This document shows, in pieces, positions 59,048 to 64,000 of a stretch of DNA of 64,000 nt. The DNA is taken from the NCBI RefSeq assembly GCF_021278985.1, contig NZ_CP082833.1:5022001-5086000 (forward strand), in the 5' to 3' direction. How positions within the stretch are numbered: the stretch's first letter is position 1; every line of letters starts with the position of its first letter. Position numbers and translations under genes: made by a program. The DNA comes from Citrobacter rodentium NBRC 105723 = DSM 16636. Lineage in GTDB: Bacteria; Pseudomonadota; Gammaproteobacteria; Enterobacterales; Enterobacteriaceae. The notes below the pieces were generated by a model. That model was given only the letters and a program-made list of their open reading frames with translations. It did no database searches and was not told where the DNA came from.

Positions 59048-59902
59048 ATGAAAAAAACATTACTTGCAGCCGGTGCCGTGCTCGCGCTCTCTTCAACTTT
59101 CACCGTGAACGCCGCGGAGAACGATAAACCGCAGTATCTTTCCGACTGGTGGCACCAGAGCGTCAACGTGGTGGGTTCTTACCATACCCGCTTCGGACCC
59201 ACTCTGCGCAACGATACCTATCTTGAATACGAAGCTTTCGCTAAAAAAGACTGGTTTGATTTCTATGGTTACGTTGATGCCCCGCGCTTTTTCGGCGGCG
59301 ACAGCAACTCACGCGGGATCTGGAACCACGGTTCTCCGCTGTTTATGGAGATCGAACCGCGTTTTTCCATTGATAAGCTGACCAATAGCGATCTGAGCTT
59401 CGGTCCGTTCAAAGAGTGGTATTTCGCCAATAACTATATCTACGATATGGGCCGTAACAGCGAAGGCCGCCAGAGCACCTGGTATATGGGTCTGGGCACC
59501 GATGTCGATACCGGTCTGCCGATGAGCCTGTCTCTGAACGTGTATGCGAAATATCAGTGGCAGAACTACGGCGCGTCAAATGAAAACGAATGGGACGGCT
59601 ACCGTTTCAAAGTGAAATACTTTGTGCCGATTACCGAGCTGTGGGGCGGTAATCTGAGCTACATTGGCTTCACCAACTTCGACTGGGGTTCCGATCTCGG
59701 CGACGATCAGTACCGCACCAGCAACTCTATCGCATCCAGCCATATTCTGGCGCTGAACTACGATCACTGGCACTACTCGGTGGTCGCCCGTTACTTCCAT
59801 AACGGCGGTCAGTGGAAAGATGGCGACGAGCCGGTATGGCAGGCCGAACCAATTAAGTCCAACGGCTTCGGCTGGTATCTGGTGGTGGGTTACAACTTCT
59901 AA
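59048..59902 (+). CDS. tsx: Nucleoside-specific outer-membrane channel Tsx
   Basis: The 284-residue precursor forms a 12-stranded outer-membrane channel for nucleosides and is also a receptor for phage T6 and colicin K in E. coli. The signal peptide MKKTLLAAGAVLALSSTFTV ends near VNAA. Length is about 10 residues below the E. coli 294; the difference lies in the surface-loop region after DWGSDLGDD and near the C-terminus (GDEPVWQAEPIKSNG). The ATG at 59048 is chosen because the signal peptide starts there; an upstream in-frame ATG at 59000 lacks homology. Confidence 0.95.
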   Translation: MKKTLLAAGAVLALSSTFTVNAAENDKPQYLSDWWHQSVNVVGSYHTRFGPTLRNDTYLEYEAFAKKDWFDFYGYVDAPRFFGGDSNSRGIWNHGSPLFMEIEPRFSIDKLTNSDLSFGPFKEWYFANNYIYDMGRNSEGRQSTWYMGLGTDVDTGLPMSLSLNVYAKYQWQNYGASNENEWDGYRFKVKYFVPITELWGGNLSYIGFTNFDWGSDLGDDQYRTSNSIASSHILALNYDHWHYSVVARYFHNGGQWKDGDEPVWQAEPIKSNGFGWYLVVGYNF

Positions 59903-59914
59903 ACCGCGTCGGGA

Positions 59915-59948
59915 TTGCCGGGTGGCAGCTACGCCTTACCCGGCCTAC
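59915..59948. repeat. REP unit after tsx
   Basis: GCCGGGTGGCAGCTACGCCT followed by TACCCGGCCTACG has REP form, between the convergent tsx and the regulator gene. Confidence 0.65.
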
Positions 59949-59959
59949 GCCTGGCACTA

Positions 59960-60640
59960 TCAGGCACGCACCTTACGCAAAAAATCCGCCAGCGAGCGAT
60001 CCGCGCTTTCGCGAAAGCGTCTCTCTGTCAGGGTAATCCGCAGACACCTGTCGAGCCGAAAACAGCGATAATCATCGCGACGTTCGCACCAGGCGACCAG
60101 CAGCCAGTGCTCGCCCCAGAAAAACATCCCCAGCGGCTGTACCTCCCGCCAGGTGAGCTGTCCGGCTTCATCGCGATAATGCAGCGCCAGCACCTGCTGC
60201 GCTGAAATCGCCCGATGGATGCGATCAAACGCGCTGCGAGAATGTGGCTGAGTCCCCAAATCAGGGGCAAATATTCGCGCCTGTTCCGCTTTCCGCCGCC
60301 CCTCTTCCGGTAGGATCGCCAGCACTTTCTCCTGCGCCGACTCCAGCTCCCGCGACAGCAGCTTGCCGCCCCAGGTATGCAGCAGACGAATAGCGACGAT
60401 AAGCGCTTCCGATTCGCGGTGAGTCAGCATCAGCGGCGGCAGATCGAAACCTGCCATCAGGCGATATCCGCTGCCCGCCTCCCCTTCCACCGGCACGCCG
60501 GAAAGCGAAAGGTCACGGATATCGCGATAAATAGTCCGTTCAGATACCCCAAGACGTTCTGCCAGCAGCGCCGCCGTTGTCAGCCGCCTGCCGCGCAGGA
60601 TCTGCACAATCTGAAACAATCGGTCGGCGCGACGCGTCAT
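59960..60640 (-). CDS. WYL-domain transcriptional regulator
   Basis: The 226-residue protein has an N-terminal HTH (about 1-58: MTRRADRLFQIVQILRGRRL, LAERLGVSERTIYRDIRDLS) and a WYL domain in the C-terminal half (VLALHYRDEAGQLTWREVQP, then WCERRDDYRCFRLDR). This is the DeoR-like/YafY type. It lies 15 bases downstream of a glyoxalase gene on the same strand, so the two are probably one operon. In E. coli this position holds yajD. The ligand is unknown. Confidence 0.82.
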   Translation of the reverse strand: MTRRADRLFQIVQILRGRRLTTAALLAERLGVSERTIYRDIRDLSLSGVPVEGEAGSGYRLMAGFDLPPLMLTHRESEALIVAIRLLHTWGGKLLSRELESAQEKVLAILPEEGRRKAEQARIFAPDLGTQPHSRSAFDRIHRAISAQQVLALHYRDEAGQLTWREVQPLGMFFWGEHWLLVAWCERRDDYRCFRLDRCLRITLTERRFRESADRSLADFLRKVRA

Positions 60641-60655
60641 GGTTGCTCTCTTACG

Positions 60656-61021
60656 TTAAGCCGGTTGATGCAAACCCACCCGGTTGCCTTCGCTGTCGAT
60701 AAACAGCGCCACGGTTCCGATCTCTTTGCCCAAATCGAGCGGACCAAAAACGCATTCCCCGCCGGCGCTCACCACCCTCTCCAGGGCAGCGGCAAGATCG
60801 TCGGTATGCAGATAAATCACCGCCCCCTGCGCTGAAGGGAGCAGACCATCGATTTTCGCCAGCGCGCCGCCAGTGGCCGGATCTTCATAGGGAAATACCG
60901 CCAGATCGGCGCCGTCCATTTTTTCGCGACGCAGCGACAGCCCCAGGACCGGCTCATAAAACGCGATCGCTCGCGCCATGTCCGCCACGGGAATTTCAAA
61001 CCAGTTAATAATGCTTTTCAT
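60656..61021 (-). CDS. VOC-family glyoxalase/dioxygenase-like protein
   Basis: The 121-residue protein has the vicinal-oxygen-chelate pattern (MKSIINWFEIPVADMARAIA, FYEPVLGLSLRR, and DSEGNRVGLHQP at the end). Such proteins include glyoxalase I and resistance-type binding proteins; the substrate cannot be told. The ATG at 61021 has an AGGAGGAAG site upstream; an open frame runs further upstream without homology. It is upstream of the WYL regulator and downstream of secF. Confidence 0.82.
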   Translation of the reverse strand: MKSIINWFEIPVADMARAIAFYEPVLGLSLRREKMDGADLAVFPYEDPATGGALAKIDGLLPSAQGAVIYLHTDDLAAALERVVSAGGECVFGPLDLGKEIGTVALFIDSEGNRVGLHQPA

Positions 61022-61121
61022 TCTTCCTCCTGCCTGTGTAGTGAATTCAGGAGAAGAATAAAACAGGGCTCCTGACAGCATACTGTCAGTAATGATTGCG
61101 GGACAAGACGAAAGGGGAAAA

Positions 61122-61150
61122 GAAAAATCCCGATCTGACGACCGGGATTT
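61122..61150 (-). terminator. secDF terminator
   Basis: AAATCCCG and CGGGATTT form an 8-bp stem on the minus strand followed by TTCTTTTCCCC, about 20 bases downstream of the secF stop. Confidence 0.75.
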
Positions 61151-61172
61151 AAGGACTTCGCTGAAAGTCAGT

Positions 61173-62144
61173 TTACGGCAGAATTGACGGCTGATCCGCC
61201 CCTTCTTTCTCAACCTTCTGTTGCAGCATGTGCTCACGCTTCATGCCCAGCTTCAGCGCCAGCGCCGATGCTACGTAGATGGAAGAGGCAGTACCGATGG
61301 AGACGCCGATCAGCATGGTCAGCGAGAAGCCTTCCAGCACCGGGCCGCCAAACAGGAACAGCATCAGAATCACCATCAACGTCGTACCGGAAGTGATCAA
61401 GGTACGGTGCAGCGTCTGGGTCAACGACACGTTAAAGATTTCGTAAGGCGTACCGCGACGGATCTTGCGGAAGTTTTCACGAATACGGTCCGAAACCACG
61501 ATACTGTCGTTCAGCGAGTAGCCGATTACGGACATCAGCGATGCCACGATAGTCAGGTCAATCTCGATATGGAACAGCGACAGAATACCAAGCGTGATGA
61601 TCACGTCGTGCGCCAGCGCGATAACCACCCCGGCCGCCAGTCGCCACTCGAAGCGGAAACCGACGTAAACGAGAATGGAGATCAGCGCCGCCAGCAGCGC
61701 CATCGCGCCGGTTTGCGCCAGATCGGCGCCCACGCTCGGGCCAACGAATTCAATTCGCTTCACCGCCGCGTTCTGGTTGGTGGATTCGTTAATCACACTC
61801 AGCACTTTGCTGCCCAGCACCTGCCCGCCGTTTGCCCCTTCGGTCGGCGGCATACGCACCATGATGTCGTGGCTGCTGCCGAAGTTCTGTAAAAGCGGAT
61901 CAACAAAGCCCGCTTTCTCCAGCGCCTCGCGCATCACGTCCATCTCCGCTGGTTTTTCCAGCGTAATTTCGATAACCGTACCACCGGTAAAATCGAGCCC
62001 CCAGTTAAAGCCGCGTACGCCCATCACCACGATGGATGCCACCAGCAGAAGGCCAGAGATGCCGAAAGCCCAGTAATCCCAGCGCATAAAGTCCCAGACT
62101 TTACGGCCGTGGTTCAATTGTTCAACAGTATATTCCTGTGCCAC
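61173..62144 (-). CDS. secF: Protein translocase subunit SecF
   Basis: The 323-residue inner-membrane protein joins SecD (and YajC) to help SecYEG export and to use the proton motive force. Six hydrophobic helices and the motif GFNWGLDFTGGTVIEITLEK are present. The start is GTG at 62144 with GAGGAG upstream (MAQEYTVEQLNHGRK), matching the E. coli protein; an in-frame ATG at 62189 lies inside secD. It starts 10 bases after secD ends. Confidence 0.96.
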   Translation of the reverse strand: MAQEYTVEQLNHGRKVWDFMRWDYWAFGISGLLLVASIVVMGVRGFNWGLDFTGGTVIEITLEKPAEMDVMREALEKAGFVDPLLQNFGSSHDIMVRMPPTEGANGGQVLGSKVLSVINESTNQNAAVKRIEFVGPSVGADLAQTGAMALLAALISILVYVGFRFEWRLAAGVVIALAHDVIITLGILSLFHIEIDLTIVASLMSVIGYSLNDSIVVSDRIRENFRKIRRGTPYEIFNVSLTQTLHRTLITSGTTLMVILMLFLFGGPVLEGFSLTMLIGVSIGTASSIYVASALALKLGMKREHMLQQKVEKEGADQPSILP

Positions 62145-62154
62145 TTCGCACTCC

Positions 62155-64000
62155 TCAGATTGACAGCTTCTTGACGCGCTTGCCGCCATACAGCAGGTTT
62201 ACGATGGCACGTGTACCGACGATCGCGGTAAACATCGACGTCGCCACACCGATACCGGTAGTAATCGCGAACCCTTTAATTGCCCCGGTGCCGACCGCGT
62301 ACAGGATAATGACCTTAATCAGCGTCGTAATGTTCGCATCGAAAATGGAACTGAACGCGCCCGCATACCCCTCGTTGATCGCCTGCTGGATCGAACGCCC
62401 GTTGCTCAACTCTTCTTTAATACGTTCGTTGATCAGTACGTTCGCATCGACGGCGACGGCAAGGGTTAAGACTATCCCCGCAATCCCCGGCATACTCAGC
62501 GTGGCCCCCGGCAGCAGCGACATCACGCCGACAATCAGCACCAGGTTAGCGATCAGCGCGCTGGTCGCAATCAGACCAAACTTCTTATAGAACAGCACCA
62601 TGAACAGGATAGATACCGCCAGACCGGCCAGACACGCTTCCAGGCCCTGCTTGATGTTCTGCATCCCGAGGGTTGGACCGATAGTGCGTTCTTCAACAAT
62701 CTGAATCGGCGCAATCAGGGCGCCCGCGCGCAGCAGCAGAGAGAGCTGACGCGCTTCGTTCGGGTTGTTGATGCCGGTAATACGGAAGCTGTTGCCGAGG
62801 CGAGACTGGATGTTGGCGATGTTAATCACCTCTTCCTGTTTCACCAGCACCGCGCGACCGTTGGCGTCTTTCTTACCGCTGTCTTTATACTCCACGAACA
62901 GCGTCGCCATCGGCTTGCCGATATTGTCTTTGGTGAAGTTAGACATGATATTGCCGCCCGCGCTGTCCAGCGAGATGTTTACCTGCGGCTGGTTGTATTC
63001 ATCCTGGCTCGACGTGGAGTCGGTGATATGGTCGCCGGTCAGAATAACGCGCTTGTACAGCACCACCGGCTGGCCTTCACGCATTTGCTTCACTTCGGAG
63101 TCGCCCGGTACGCGACCAGATGCCGCAGCGGCCTGATCTACGTTGGTGTTGACCAGACGAAACTCCAGCGTTGCCGTCGCGCCGAGAATCTCTTTGGCGC
63201 GCGCGGTGTCCTGGATGCCCGGCAGTTCGACCACGATACGGTCGGCGCCCTGACGCTGAACCACCGGTTCGGCGACGCCCAGCTGGTTAACACGGTTGCG
63301 CAGGATGTTGATGTTCTGCTGAACCGCATACTCACGCGCTTCGCTCAGACGGGCATCGGTCATCACCGCGCGCAGCGCATTGCTGCCCTGGCTGGAGATC
63401 ACCAGATCCTGATGACGCTTGCTGAGATAAGCAATCGCTTCGTCACGCGCGCTGGCGTCACGGAAGTTAATGCTCAGCCCGTAGTTGTCCTCTTTCCGGA
63501 CGGTGGTATACGGAATGCCTTTTTCACGCAGATCGCTGCGCAGGCTGTCAATATTTTGTTCCTGCAGTTTGCCCAGAGCGGTGTCCATATCCACTTCCAT
63601 CAGGAAGTGAACGCCGCCACGCAGATCAAGGCCGAGTTTCATCGGCTCTGCTTTGATGGCGGCCAGCCAGCGCGGGGTTGCCGGAGCAAGGTTAAGCGCC
63701 ACGACGTATTTATCACCCAGCACGCCCACCAGCGCTTCACGTGCGCGCAGTTGAGTGTCGGTGGTGTCGAAGCGCGCAAGGATAGCGCCCTCTTCCAGTG
63801 CCACAGACTTCGCGGTAATTTTTTCTTGTTGTAACGTATTCTGGACCTGGATCAGCGTTTGCTCACTGGCGGCGACGCCGCGCGCGCCAGTGATTTGAAC
63901 GGCCGGATCCTCACCATACAGGTTGGGAAGCGCATACAGCAGACCGACGATAATCACGACGATCAGCATGATATACTTCCACAAAGGATAACGGTTTAAC
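62155..64000 (-). CDS. secD: Protein translocase subunit SecD (first bases cut by the window edge)
   Basis: This is SecD, partner of SecF, with six transmembrane helices and a large periplasmic domain (LNLAPATPRWLAAIKAEPMK, LGLDLRGGVHFLMEVDMDTA). The minus strand reads from base 64000 as xxG-TTA-AAC-CGT-TAT, giving LNRYPLWKYIM after the start Met. Only the first two bases of the start codon are outside. A TTG-initiated frame at 63984 is therefore not the start. The rest (about 615 residues) is complete. Confidence 0.96.
   Translation of the reverse strand, partial: LNRYPLWKYIMLIVVIIVGLLYALPNLYGEDPAVQITGARGVAASEQTLIQVQNTLQQEKITAKSVALEEGAILARFDTTDTQLRAREALVGVLGDKYVVALNLAPATPRWLAAIKAEPMKLGLDLRGGVHFLMEVDMDTALGKLQEQNIDSLRSDLREKGIPYTTVRKEDNYGLSINFRDASARDEAIAYLSKRHQDLVISSQGSNALRAVMTDARLSEAREYAVQQNINILRNRVNQLGVAEPVVQRQGADRIVVELPGIQDTARAKEILGATATLEFRLVNTNVDQAAAASGRVPGDSEVKQMREGQPVVLYKRVILTGDHITDSTSSQDEYNQPQVNISLDSAGGNIMSNFTKDNIGKPMATLFVEYKDSGKKDANGRAVLVKQEEVINIANIQSRLGNSFRITGINNPNEARQLSLLLRAGALIAPIQIVEERTIGPTLGMQNIKQGLEACLAGLAVSILFMVLFYKKFGLIATSALIANLVLIVGVMSLLPGATLSMPGIAGIVLTLAVAVDANVLINERIKEELSNGRSIQQAINEGYAGAFSSIFDANITTLIKVIILYAVGTGAIKGFAITTGIGVATSMFTAIVGTRAIVNLLYGGKRVKKLSI

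Noticed and set aside
63954..63984. secD starting at the TTG at 63984
   Set aside because: The frame continues upstream as LNRYPL to the window edge, exactly like the E. coli N-terminus, so the true start codon ends at base 64000.

Overview
The window is a stretch of enterobacterial chromosome, from a close relative of Escherichia, Salmonella, Citrobacter or Enterobacter. Almost every gene can be named from the translated protein. The order tomB-hha-maa-ylaC-pdeB-ffs-atl-ybaY-tesB-amtB-glnK-mdlBA-decR-cof-ybaE-queC-fadM-ybaV-ppiD-hupB-lon-clpXP-tig-bolA-yajG-ampG-cyoABCDE-yajR-yajQ-panE-yajL-thiI-xseB-ispA-dxs-yajO-pgpA-thiL-nusB-ribH-ribD-nrdR-yajI-tsx-secFD is the known order of this part of the E. 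coli K-12 chromosome. The genus cannot be fixed by eye. No phage, insertion sequence, CRISPR array, tRNA or rRNA was seen.

Layout. 1-6.3 kb: Hha/TomB, small metabolic genes, a Zur-type L36 paralogue, a c-di-GMP phosphodiesterase, 4.5S RNA and an alkyltransferase-like protein. 6.3-7.8 kb: an accessory island with an AT-rich leader and one unrecognised 289-residue protein. 7.8-18.9 kb: the nitrogen-regulated glnK-amtB pair with a sigma-54 promoter, a heterodimeric ABC exporter, a cysteine-responsive decR/cdsH pair, cof, ybaE, queC and fadM. 18.9-28.9 kb: a protein quality-control block (ppiD, hupB, lon, clpX, clpP, tig, bolA). 29-36.5 kb: muropeptide permease AmpG and the cytochrome bo3 operon. 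36.5-44.2 kb: an accessory catabolic cluster not present at this site in E. coli K-12. 44.4-58.8 kb: yajR, cofactor and isoprenoid genes (panE, thiI, ispA-dxs, thiL, riboflavin) and nrdR. 58.2-64 kb: yajI, tsx, a regulator/glyoxalase pair where E. coli carries yajD, then secF and secD. The window edge cuts secD two bases into its start codon.

The most interesting part is 36.5-44.2 kb. A divergent IclR-family regulator faces a probable operon of six genes: a shikimate-dehydrogenase-like oxidoreductase, two 564-residue flavoproteins of the ketosteroid-dehydrogenase/fumarate-reductase type on either side of a NIPSNAP-like protein, a TIM-barrel isomerase/dehydratase-like protein, and an aromatic-acid-type MFS permease. 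The shared promoter region carries a palindrome plus a direct repeat, an arrangement like that reported for PcaU/PobR-type IclR regulators. I infer uptake and stepwise oxidation of a hydroaromatic (shikimate- or quinate-like) ring acid; the substrate is unknown. The second unexplained item is the 289-residue protein at 6845-7714, which has two small-residue-rich hydrophobic segments and sits alone between tesB and amtB.
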